This document shows, piece by piece, positions 41,101-53,100 of a stretch of 64,000 bases of DNA. Source of the stretch: Xylocopa sonorina (taxonomy: Eukaryota > Arthropoda > Insecta > Hymenoptera > Apidae); assembly GCF_050948175.1 (NCBI RefSeq), contig NC_135202.1, forward strand, positions 5,084,001 through 5,148,000, in the 5' to 3' direction. The notes beneath the pieces were generated by a model. The model was given only the letters and a program-made list of their open reading frames with translations. It ran no database searches and had not been told where the DNA came from. The position numbers and the translations under genes are program-made. Each line of letters begins with the position of its first letter. The stretch's first letter is position 1.

Positions 41101-42924
41101 TCCGCTTGTATCAATCATTTAAATCCAGCAAATTTGAAATCGCGCCACTGTGGCGGCAAATAAACGGCGCGCCGTAGAATCGCGATGATACGATTCAATT
41201 ATGAATAATCGTATCGCATCGTTCGCAGATTAAAAAGAAAATACAACATCCGAACGAGAGAGAACAAAACTGAAATTGTACGCTTTATATAGGTACGTGA
41301 CAAACAATAGATACAATACCAACTGTTCCCTTTTTTTTTTCTGTATGTTTCTCTTCGCGATTCATATAGTTGTGCAAATAAAAATTGACCACGAAGTGAA
41401 CGTACCGGTGGTCACGGAACGAAAAACGCTCGATGAAAATGCTCCGCGATCTTTAATCGGGTAAACGTCCCCGTTCGTGTCGGCACAGAAGACTTTTCGA
41501 TAAATTACATTGTCCAACGTTGTTTCCCTTTTGATCGCGTGTCGAGATTGCGCTCCCACGCGCTGGCTCCGATCGGATGAGCGCGTTATTGTTCATTACC
41601 ATTCATAACGCGTCAAAAGCGACGTCGACGGAAAAACGATCGCGAATGGAAGCGGAAACTGAATGTTTTCGAGTCATTGTGAATCGTGCGCGCGGGCTGA
41701 TTCGACTCGTCGATCGGAATTGGCTGGCATTCAATTTATGAGGATTAGGGCATTATTCGTAATTGGAAGCAGCTTCGAGTTTCCCGTGGTTTATAATAGC
41801 GACGGTTTACCATTCGATACCCCTCGCTCGAGAGCTGAATCTCGAAATTCTTTGTTCAGCGAATCGTACGTTTGGAAAAAAAATTGTAGTGCTTTCAAAA
41901 ATTGGAAAAAGAATATGAGACTGTACGATATTTTTGATTAGAAAGGAATAGGAAGGCGAGGATCGATAGGCGAGGATCAGCCACCAATTTTTCTAGGCTA
42001 ATACAGCGCAATGCATTCTCATCGAGACGAACAGTGGCAAATCATCTGAAGATGGCAGAGCCGCCATCGAAGTCGGCTCGTCATTATTCTTCCTGTTACT
42101 TATGATCACACCTCTAACATCAGAGCTGAACTCTTAGAATGTTCTTTTACTTGATATACAGGGCGATTCAAGTAACCATAACGGAACATACTACGTTTCT
42201 GAATAGAGATAGAGATTTCTGTAGCGAAAAGGAATCCTCGTGATTTATCTTCTCAGAACTGTACTCTGTCCCGCTAACACGGACATCGAGTATAAAGAAT
42301 TTAATACTCTATTTACGTTATCTCTCTTTACTATACATTTTCACTGTTTTTCGTTACCTCTTTATATCGTATTTTCAGTACTTTAAATGTTACGCTTCCA
42401 CGTTCCAGTTATTAAATATCCTCATTTAAATGCCTCGCTGTGTCTCGTACTTCCATTCGTAAAATGATAAAAAGTTCAACTTACCCAAAATAGGTCCTTA
42501 ATTCCACGGCCCAAGAGGAGCTGCAATTGTATCCCTTAAACGCGTTTCCGCATCCGTCGTAAAAACACGATCCGAAAAAAGAGCACTTTTAAAATTATAC
42601 AACGCATTCTTCCAACGACTTCTCCCCGTTTTTTCTTTTTCTTTTTTTTTTTCTACTCTCTCTCCGTCCTCGCCCCGCAAAAAGAATTCCAACCTGTTCC
42701 ACTTAATAAAATTACCGCGCAACCCAATTCCCGCGCAAGAACGTTCCACTTCCGTGGACGGGTAAATAACAAAGTGAACGAAAAGTAAGGTAACGGGTAA
42801 CCTAAAATTATTTCGTCCCGAGTCACCCAGTCGTAGCCGCGAGACGGAGCGGCGGCGGGGGGGGTGTTGAGGAGGATATCGGGGTCGCTTGTACGGATGG
42901 CTGAAAATAACTCACCACTGGCTG

Positions 42925-43863
42925 TTACAAATCCATGACTCGTTTATTAAGAAATACTGTATTGTTCCGACAATCGCGAAAATGATGGTACGAATATAAT
43001 GGCTCTTCAAGCTATGAACGGCACGACGCAGTCGTCTCGGAGTCGTCGACGCCGGGTCGAAGCCGCGCGACGCCACCGAAGGGGACGTACACGGGCGGTT
43101 CACGTGGATCGATCCGGTTGCAGTCCGTGCATCCCGTAAATCCGCCTGGTCCTCCATCTACGTACGCCGTAGCTCGCGTCCCGACTTATGATTCTCCCGT
43201 GTTTAAAAACAACGTACACTGAACGCTTAAGAGAAGCAAGTACAACATCAAGGTTTCAATTCGTTTTCGTTCGCTCGATTAGATCCGTCACCACGTTCCA
43301 GGAGCTACCCCCGTCGAACGTCACCGTTCCTCGTTCGCGAGCACGTTTCCACGGCGAAACCGTGTCGCGAGCCATCCTCCCACCCCTTCGAACGAGTATC
43401 GCCGATCAACGCGATGGATGATCGCGTTGGTCACGCTGGGGGTGGCCGTGAAATTTCGCGAGCGCGAATTCGTGGTTCGCGCCCTCGCGCGGAAGATCGC
43501 AGCCGCCCCGCGACGTTCGCGGTGATACGCGATGGGGTCGGACGTGGACAAAGAGACAGAGACACAGAGACAAAATGGTTTCGACCGCTGCCGCGGGTCC
43601 GTTACGTTTTCTACGCTCGTCTAACTCGGCCGCCCTGCGAACAGAGCTAAGCGGCAGCGGGCCGAGAGATCATCCGATGGGTGGGGTCTCGTCGATCATC
43701 TCGATGATTTCCAGCGATTTCAACGCCTGAAGCTCGGTCACCCGCGGGGATCGTGCGCGCGCGAGTATCTGGCCAGCGTGAGGAGACGCGCGTGGAGCGC
43801 TCTCCGCGTTCCGGGCCGCTCGTCACGCAGCCGTCTTCCGGTGGGACGCGCGGGCACCCCAAC
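42925..43863 (-). other. Probable 3' UTR of the SMPDL3-like gene
   Basis: This GC- and CpG-rich stretch follows the stop codon and ends near the first good AATAAA on the minus strand. Short open frames occur on both strands, as expected for GC-rich DNA, and none is recognisable. The 3' boundary is inferred from the signal alone. Confidence 0.45.
42943..42948 (-). promoter_or_regulatory. Candidate polyadenylation signal AATAAA
   Basis: The plus strand reads TTTATT, which is AATAAA in the transcript. It lies about 915 nt past the stop, and a GT/T-rich element (gtggtgagttattttc) follows on the minus strand. It is the first perfect hexamer I see after the stop codon. Confidence 0.45.
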
Positions 43864-44122
43864 CTACCGATTCCTCAGCAGCTTGGCGCAGACCAGCAGC
43901 AGCAGGAGCAGCAGGTGCAGCGTGAAGTAGGGTCGGGTCGCTGGTGGGCTGTTCGAGGCGAGCGGGTACGCGTACGACGAGTAGCACTCCTTGTAGGACT
44001 GCGGACTTAGTCTGGTGACCGTGCAGTAATGGTGAAGGGCGCAGGCTCCGTTCAGTGGACCACCGCATCCCCAAATCTGTTCCGCTTCGCGGGGTAGCGA
44101 GACCGTGTTGGCCGCGTAGTAT
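43864..44122 (-). CDS. SMPDL3-like terminal exon with hydrophobic C-terminus
   Basis: This 259-nt exon starts with one base completing Arg after the acceptor tgttcccgcag, encodes 85 residues and ends at TAG (43866-43864). The conserved Tyr pair (YYAANTVS) is followed by four cysteines (WGCGG, NGAC, HYC, KEC) spaced as in SMPDL3A (CxxxC...C...C). The tail TRPYFTLHLLLLLLLVCA ends in KLLRNR. The hydrophobic stretch, preceded by small and Pro residues (ASNSPPA), could be a GPI-attachment signal as in SMPDL3B. It could also be a single C-terminal membrane anchor with a short basic cytosolic end. Confidence 0.92.
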
Positions 44123-47100
44123 CTGCGGGAACATAAGCGGCCGCGTGAGCGGAAAGATAATTAGTCGTGGGGGTTGGTTGGAGGGGGTTGGCTCTGGTGC
44201 CGTATCGGGACGGTCGTTAGCATCGTAATGGCGCGATTGCGTTGAAAAGGGTAGACAGTTAGCAGCGTCAACCGGCTCGAGGAATTATCGTGCTGGATAA
44301 TTGCTCGAGAAATATGGAAATTATTAATCCGCCGGCGCCGTGCCGCGCAGATACACCGGGCCCTGTCTCACGCAATCGCCGCTACGGATCATGTAAATGT
44401 TGCCGGACGGTGTCGAGCACTTTCCCGGGCTGATCCCCCCCGGATATAGGCGCTGCGTGGCCGCGTAACTTTGTCACGAGCAATTTGCGTCAGTCATCCG
44501 TTACCAGCTACCCTCCGGCTGGTGAAGTTTTCAAGGTCCTCGGCTTGGCGCCACGCGTTCCACGCGACTACGATCGTGGCGAACGCGGACGCTTTCGAGA
44601 GTAATTTCATCGACAATGGCTCGTCGTACAAGACGATTTTTAACAGCTTTGAATGTCTTCGATTATAGTTTCTGTAATTTAAATCCACTGAATCTCTAAA
44701 TTCTCTGAATTCCCGAAAACGTGCCAAAGAGATGTCTTCCAAATAATTGTCTCAGCGCAGGTATTGTACAGTTCATTTCGATTTACAAAGGAACAAGACA
44801 GCGAAAGGTACTTTGTCCCTTTGCCACGCAACGATCTGCAACGTTTCCTCAGGTTCGTAACGCAATTACACCAGTGGCGTGCCGCGTAGCAAAAAGCGAG
44901 GGGGCTATCGACAAGAATCCGGGAAACGTCGCTAAAGTGAAAACGTGCCAAAGTAACGTTTCATATCGGCGAGCCGTGTGCTCGACGGATGGAAACGGAC
45001 GAAGGGGACGCGGGAGTAACAGTCGATACCCGCGAACTCTGGGATGATCAATGATCCCTGTCCGCGATACGATCGCGGTCACGTATACCCGTGGACGAAT
45101 CGAAAAAGAATTTGTCAACCGCCCGCGTATATTACCCACCTGACGAAAGCATAATCGTTGAATTGCGTGAACCGGTCTGCCAGGTCGTGAAGAGTGATCG
45201 CCGTGATTTCCTGAAGGTTGTAGTAGTCGAGCAGATTGTACTCCACCAACCACTTGGCCGTCCTGATTGAATTCGCCTCCGCCAGATTAAGATAGTACTG
45301 CGTATAATCCAGCACCTGAATACGACAGAACAGAGAAGAGGATGGGTCCCGCCTGGTCCTATATATTCGCCGCCTCTTTCAATCGAGACGTCGCATATAT
45401 AAAGGCGCCGCCGCGTGTTACGGACGCGGATTATGGACGCGCGGCTGTACGTTCCTACGTACCTGGCCAGTGGTGGTCTCGAATTTGTACAGTCTCAAAC
45501 CCGGATTGTTCGGCCCCCCAAGCGTTCTTGGCGATATACTGGGCGCCATCATTATCCAAGATACCGGTAGACCTGTCGAAACGTACGTCACCAACGCAAA
45601 ATTCATTAGTTTCTGATCACGTGTCTCATTTTGTAATACAGGGATGATTGGTGACATTGGTGGACGAAAATGAGAGAACAAGACGGAAATTAAGAATTAC
45701 CAAGTAGCGTTTAACGCTTCGTTTTTGGGGATATCGAAATTGAATGTTCTTGATGCAATTGTGTGGTAATGGCAAGCACAGATATTAAGATTCGATGGGA
45801 GAATGATTAATAGCTGGCGAATTTGTCGAGTTTTCCATCCGCCAATGGCTCGATGCATTTAGATTGACGAAGGTACGCTGTTATATCTGGAAACCGACAA
45901 TCTACCAGCGTTTATACATCGTTATATACCGTATCAACGGTGGAAATGTTCGCGAAGTGCGCCTGAAGATAAATTGCTCGTTTAGTTTCTCGTTAGACCG
46001 CGGCCAATCGACGTTTACATTACTGGCATCAGAGGTACTGCGCGGGTATAATTATCCGGTCGTGGCTTAATGCATTTTATAGATTTTACTGTCAACCCGC
46101 GGCACTGACGGAGTTTAATCATAAACCACTGGAGACGTGCGTTTTTCCTGCATTCCTTTGTACTGAAACTGGGCCACGTTCGAACTCGGCCAATCGAGTT
46201 AAAAGCGTTACATCGTCAAGGAACCGGATCCGCCATTCAACGGCCAACAGTGTTAAATATAAATCAGGCCAGTTAATTATGCTGCGCGGTACGAATTTAT
46301 ATCACTACTTAAAAACCTCAAAGCAATTCCTCTCGACATCATTTCAATCGCACACGAACTATTTCGTACATTCCATGATGTATAGCAAAATTAACTAGCA
46401 ATTTATTTAACAATTTGCATATACATCATAGAGCACAAAATGCTTTCGTTCTAATTGACTAATTCGACTCTATCCACCATCAAAGGGTAATCCAACTCAT
46501 TACGAAACATCCTGCAAAGTGCATTTCAATTCGTCAACGACAAAAAGAAACAACGCTGAACAAAACGAAAACCACCACGAAAGCGGAAGAATAAAAGCAG
46601 TAAGAAGCGGAGGAATTGCAGGGAAAACTGTATCCGCGATCCACGATTTCTTGGTTGAGCCAGCAAAGGAGCCGCGGCGAACCAGCAAAGGAGGAAGATT
46701 AAACGTGCTCGCGCAAAAATCCCGCGTTGTTAAGTTCGAACCGCGAAGAAAAGCCAGCGAGACTGGGCTGTCGCGAAACCGCGCGGAACGTGGCGCGAAG
46801 AAAATGTGAGTTACGGTCGTGTGCATGACACCAGGGGGTAAGAGAGATGGGGGGTGAAACAGGTACTCGGCGTGCCGCGCGGCGTGAAAGGGTGAACAGG
46901 GTTGTTGCTTGCGCATCGATCCGCCCGCCACGGTTGATTCATCGCGTTCAACCGGGCAGCCTGGTACCCGTCAGCAAGAAAGGACGGATACGTGCACGCG
47001 CGTTCGCACGGACGTACCAGTGTCGCTGTAAACCACGCGGAAGGTGTCCGAGTGCCAGTGACCGAAGAATTGCCCGCGGATGATGTCCGAGTACTGCCTG

Positions 47101-50100
47101 ATCACCTGAAGGTACTTCTGGTTGTGACGCTCGTGCAACATCGCTGCGCCGCTCTCGCGATCGTCCAGACCTGGTGGTGTGTGGCCCACGATGTAAACCT
47201 GAGAAAATTGACAGGAACTATCAAGTTATTTCCCACCTATCGTCGAGCGTAATTATAATTATTTATAATTATTTTTTTGTCACTATTCGAAGTAAATGTC
47301 TCGTAAAGTCCATCGGGAGTACAAACTCCTGCGATAAGTACAAAGGTGTCAGAGGGTTAAAATCTGTTTAAGTAAATGCCACTCGCAGAGTCAATCAGGA
47401 GTACGAACTTCTGCGATGAATATAAAGGTGTCAGAAGGTTAAACAAACGAGGTAGAAGAAATTTAGAATTCGTGTGCAGTGTTGTTTATATCCGTTGTAC
47501 GCGTGCGAGGGCCCAGTTCGAAGGCACAGGTGCAACGATCCTGCCATTTCGCGCAATTCCGCTCGACCCCTCACCGCGATCCAGGATCGCGTTTCACGAC
47601 ACGCTAAGCACAGCGTAATATACGCAGCCGGCGCACGGAATTCAGCCTGCGAACGTTGTCGTGTGGCTGCGACCCCCGATTAAGTAGGCGCCTCGCGCGC
47701 ACCAAGAAGCGTTCCGCGGGATCACTCTCGCCCGTGTAACTGCTCGTAACGAGCAGCTCGCTCGTTAGCGTCTGCAAACGGAATTTCGCGAGCGTTATCC
47801 GCCGCGCGGGATCGGATACGCGACGAACTGCCGCGAGACTACTAATCGAGCACGTTCGCGAAATTAGACGCGTCCAACGTTGATCCCGTGCCCTTGGTGG
47901 AGTTGTTTCGAGCTCTGAAACCGGTCGCGAGGGAGGCTCGACGAAATAAGCGGAGAATACTTGACGCGTTAATTTTAACTCTCATTAAACTATCGAAAGT
48001 GGAGCGTGGGTAAGTTCAGTTGCACGTGAAGTCGAAGGTCGGTTAAGAATCTTGTTACCAGTGGCTCAAAGGCTACCCTGTAAATAGAACTGAGGTACAG
48101 GTGGGCAGTATGGCGTCACGGGGTAGTGTAAAGATAGTCGCGCCACTTGAAACGTATAGTAAAGAGGGGAGCTCCTGTCCAGCACCAATACTAGCTCTGT
48201 CGTTCGTGTCTTGAGTAATGAGAACGTGCAATTTATTGGCAGTCGTTGTTAAATGGGGGTTGCGGCGCGGCGATGCATTCCTGTCGCGGTAGCGAGTATG
48301 CCAGGGGTTGAAAATTGCTGAAATTGCGTTCGTTCTATAAGGAATTCTAAAAAAACACCTTTCACACCGTGCGTTTTATAAACATTGAAATCAATTAATC
48401 AATTTATAGAGAATGCGATTCACGCGTGCACACAATATACTTTACAATCGCAACTCTTTATCTAAATACAAATAATCCACGTGGATAGATACATCTACAC
48501 GAACAAGGGTTAACGCACTCTGCTGTTTCATTTCTGTTGCAAAATATTCCTGGACACCGCGGAGAAGTTTGCGTTAATCCACGCGTAAAAATTCCGCACG
48601 GAAAGTTCTCGCGCCCCAGCCAGAGGGTAACGTTAATAACTTAACATAGGGAACGAGGAACCGGCGGAATAGAGAGCGGAGGGCACAAGGAATAGCCGGA
48701 CGACTTCTAAAAAAAGCAGAAGCAATAAAAAGACCGTCCGCGCGGTATGGATGAAAATAAAGCGAAAGGGACGGCGGAGGGTTGGTCGGGTAGCGGCAAA
48801 AGAGGGTGAGGAACGGATAAAAATGTGACAGCGGAACCAACGCTGGGAGTTAAGAAATAAAAACCGTCCCCCCTTCGCAAAACGACGAAAACGAAGACGT
48901 TGAACGGGTGAAGGTGAAGAGACAACAAAGAGGAGAACGTTCTCATGCAAGAATAACGGTGGAGACGACGTCGCCGGCCAACTTATGATACGTAGCTGGA
49001 AGGAGAGAAGCGAGGAATCAAAGAGCGAAGAAAAAGAGTAGAGAAGAGGGGCGAGATCGTGAGAAATAGAAGGAAACGTTCGTTTGCGGAAGAATGGGAG
49101 CCGATGTCGCCTGCGAAGAAAGAGTCGTGGTGGACGCGGTGCGGCAGGGGTGGCTGCGGGGGTGCCAGCGATGGCGCAGCGTTGTCGGTTGGATAAAGAA
49201 AAGCTCGTTAAGCTGATAAGAGAAAAAACGGGGAAAAAGTGCTTTTCCATTCGCACGGAGATTCCTTCTGAACGAATTGCACCGGTGGGAAAAAGTAGAT
49301 TTCTTTAAACGGTGGATACCGTCGATCGGGCACCGGGGAACGAAACTTTGCCCGCCAAAAGAGATAAGTGTTACGCGGTTCGGTAGGCACGAACGACCTG
49401 CTCCTTCCAGACATTACGAGCCCGTATATCCTCTTCAGGTTCGTATCGCGAAATTCCTATCTCCTTCGCCGATCGGTTACTTCTCGCTTAGCCTCGTTAC
49501 CGCCGACGCACGATCGAATATTGGATCCGAACGTGCGTACATCTGCGTCTCCGCTATTTTATGTTAATCCGTTCCTCGTGGGGTCGAGGAGGCTCGACTC
49601 GCCTGGGGGTTCGATTTCATTTTTACTACTCATCCTCGCACGATAAACGATACTCGTTGATTAATAGAATACATGGAATGATTTCGCACGCGTTTAATTA
49701 CAATTATATGGATCACGTGTTAATATCAAAGTTGTTCGAAGGGGAATAGTATTTTATGAAATTACAGCGGTACGTTAACTGACAAGAAAAGTTGTACGTT
49801 ATGTTCTGAGAAATTGTATACGTACTTTTTCTTGTTACTTCGATTAGTTGTCTCTTGTTCTTTTACAATAGCAAAATCAGAACGTATCGTGTACTGGCAT
49901 ATGTATTAACTCCTAGTAAGGGTGCAGATATGAAGATCTTGACGTTTTATTATAGCACAATGTATTAGAAGAAGTATAAGAAGAAAGAGTTGGTTCGTCG
50001 AATAGATAACGAGTCAATTAATCAATCGCTACGACGAATTTTTGCGAACGTACATAGCAGTTTGTTTCGCAGTATCTCGTGAACTCTGTCAGCCCTTAGT

Positions 50101-53100
50101 CGATATTTAATATTCGCCTGTGGAATTTCGCGAACGTTTCCTTTGGCCGATAAGAGAACGTTCGAGTGCTATAATTTATGGGGACATTTAATTACACGTG
50201 TGTGCGCGTACGCGTGGGGCGCGCGTGTGTATTGTTTCGGAACTTGATTGCTTTGTGTGGAAATTGTAGTGCAAACAGGCGATGCAGTTCGCGTATGAAA
50301 TTGAAGGAGACAGTTTGTCGAGCATTTCAGTTTGACAGTTTGTCATGGCGAGCAGTAGCTGTGACCGAAACTTTGTTCTATTATAATTTCGTTAATCACT
50401 TTTGATCCTTTGCGTCCCTATTGGCGCTTTAATTAATTACACGCGAGAGTGATGATTGTGGTCATATTGAATCTACAGTTGTGCACATCGCAATGGAGCT
50501 ATGCTCATTTTCATTCAGCATTGCGATAGTTCGCGTGCTGTTTGTATAATTCATGATAATACATTGCGATTTCATTGAAAAATTCTAAACACTCTCTAAA
50601 TTAGTATAATAAAGTAATCAGTGCAGAAATTAAAACAATATCACCTGTGTGGTAGTCACAAAAAATTCAAATGTGATTCGCGAAGTTGATGCGATTTAAA
50701 TTTTATAGGAGGAAAGTGGATACGAAATTGCAGATTGGTTAATTAAGAAAGTTAAAGAGAAGTTTGATCTTAAGCGTTGGAACTCGGTATGCGAATAATC
50801 AAAGCTCGAACAAGGAGATACGTAGAAGTGTGTAACTGTTAAGTAAGGAAGGAAAGCAGAGCGTCTAAAGAATGGAAATGTTCTGGAATCAGAATGTTTA
50901 AGAAATGCTGATCCTCAGAGCTGATCTAATGTAAAACGGAGGATTGTAATCTCTCCTTTCAAAGCGATCTCGGAGGACTGTAAGTGTGCAAGAACGCCAG
51001 CGAGACTCTTTCGGACGGTTCCTCTGAATTTTACGCGCGTCCTATTTTGCATACACCTTTAATTTGGGAAATTCGACCGTATAGAAGTTTTCGATCGCCC
51101 TTAAAGCTGGAGACTTTCAAGAGCGTAGATGACAGTTTAAATGGTGAAAGAACGACCATTTAAATTTTTTAATTTGAAGAAAATCCCAAATTTTATTAAC
51201 GGAACGACAAATTTGTACCATTAGTGAATTTAATGACGAAGATATTGGGATAAGTTAATGGTAGAAGCGTTTGTTTCTCTCACCAATTCTTCCCCTCTGG
51301 TATTACTTTTAACTTCAGCCGTCCCAGTTTTAAATTCTGCTCCGCGAGCTATAGTGCACGAAGTCTTTCGCATTTTTTAATAAAAGATGTATGCTTCAAA
51401 GCTTTCTTGGATAAGAGGAGCTACATACACACAGCGTCTCCATATTGCGTTTTCTACAAACACCGAAGGCACACGAGGCAAGGTAGCCGCGCAGGTAGGA
51501 AAAAGTTTCACGGGCTCGCAAACGGTAGAGACGAATCGGGACGCGATCAGAAACGCGAAACAAATACCAAGGAATTATTACCTAAATCGTGGCGATACTT
51601 TCATAGATTTCTTTCGTATCAACGGATATAATCGACGCTCGAGTTAAATAAAATAAAAGCTACGAGCTTAAGGGGAATTATAAACAATAATTTTCAAATT
51701 ATATCTTATTATATTCAAGCTACGTATATTATATATAATCAGCGTCAAAGTGGATCTATATAACTTGAGGCTAATTCGATTAATTATTATCTAAAAATAC
51801 AATTTTATTCGATACACATTTTTCCAATTTACTGAATATTAAATTATTGCAGAGATTATAAGTCACAAGTATAGTAAAATCATTTATGAATTTAGATACA
51901 TTTTGCTGTAAACGTTAGGATTAAAACCAGTAAATAACCATCATAATCAACAGTTGAGCATCGATCAAAGCAACCCAATACAACCCTACAAACGAATTAA
52001 TAGAAAACAGGAAATAAAACGTAAGATACCGTACGTGGTTCAATTTTAAGGAACTCTCTCGAGCACTCTAAGCAAACATCCATCGTACGAGCACAATACG
52101 TCTCTCCATGGCTCTCGATCAATCGCCGGGAAAAGAAACCGCGTCTACCTTCCGGTACACCGCGTATCGCTCCGCTTCGAAGGAGACTTCTCCTCCCTCT
52201 GCTCTCCGTTCGAACGTATCGGCTCCGCTTCCATCGCGGCGAATTGGACCGACTTGTATATTAGAAGAAGCCCGAAAAAATTTGATTCGCAGCGTGAAAT
52301 TGAACTATTCCGTGCGCGCGGCGCAACGAATCGATACACCGCCTCGTGCGCGGTTTCTGCCGCGGTCGAACCGGAAGCGGAGGGTGGCCGCGCACCAGGT
52401 TCCTCCGCAGCCTCGTTTTAACGCGTGAGGAAGGTAAGAAAAGGAAGAAAAAAAGAGGCTACGTGAAACGTACCACGGCAGTGTATCGGGAAATTAATGC
52501 CCCGCGAACGCGACCGCCGTTCTTATTCCCGGAAGTGTCACGCCGGCGGGCAATGAATCTCAGTTTAGAGAAAAGAAATCCACGATTGCGGAAGAACTTA
52601 GCGGCAACTTCCCGCGTCTTATCGCCGGCTGACAGAGTTTCGAAACTTCCCGGTGAATCCACGAATAGCCGAGGGAAACTTCCTGTTCGCTCGCGCAATT
52701 GATGAGAGAGAGAGAGAGAGAGCCGTTCTTTTGTTCGTAAATCGTGTCCTGTACTTTGGACAACTTGTTTACAGAACTGGTTAGATTGTATGTATTGCAG
52801 CTCTAGTTGGTTCGGGGATTCCTAAATGCTACTGTTTTATTAATGTCCGCGGCACTTTGCCTGCGTCGCGATACTTTCTTCCGGCATTTGAATTTTTTTA
52901 TTGGTTCCGTCACTGCGACAAATGATGAATCTGGTGATTGTTTTAGTTGCGTTTAATGGGAGATCTTGTTTCGAGAGAGGTTGAAACTATGTATTGTTTT
53001 ATAGAATTTTTTTGATTAATTTCTGCTGTTCTGCGTATTAAGTATTTTAAATAGTTATCGATAATGCAACGCTTTATGTTAGGTACCACGGTCGTATCGT

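Larger units (their letters stand above)
37257..42924. other. Intergenic stretch downstream of the SMPDL3-like gene
   Basis: 37257-37950 is GC-rich with open frames on both strands; the longest plus-strand frame begins with GTG inside the repeat array, so it is not credible as a eukaryotic gene. The rest is AT-rich. A hammerhead-like hairpin lies at 42046-42072. Confidence 0.5.

Noticed and set aside
42158..42180. tacagggcgattcaag, resembling a common insect transposon end
   Set aside because: No inverted partner or coding remnant was found within the next several hundred bases; the motif is too short to call.
42912..43157. 81-codon minus-strand frame with a hydrophobic stretch
   Set aside because: It falls across the probable 3' UTR end and polyA signal, with no family similarity.
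43670..43822. Minus-strand open frame ending VTELQALKSLEIIEMIDE..., just past the SMPDL3-like stop
   Set aside because: It looks protein-like and could be an alternative C-terminus, but it is about 50 codons long, has no clear acceptor, and lies in the probable 3' UTR. Transcript data would decide.
46500..46931. 143-codon minus-strand frame between SMPDL3-like exons
   Set aside because: It is wholly inside a 1.4-kb intron with purine skew, and the flanking exons join in frame without it.
48633..49256. 207-codon open frame on the minus strand
   Set aside because: It lies in a purine-rich tract inside an intron. The peptide is low-complexity (Ser, Phe, Arg, Leu) with no recognisable domain, and the lack of stops follows from base skew.
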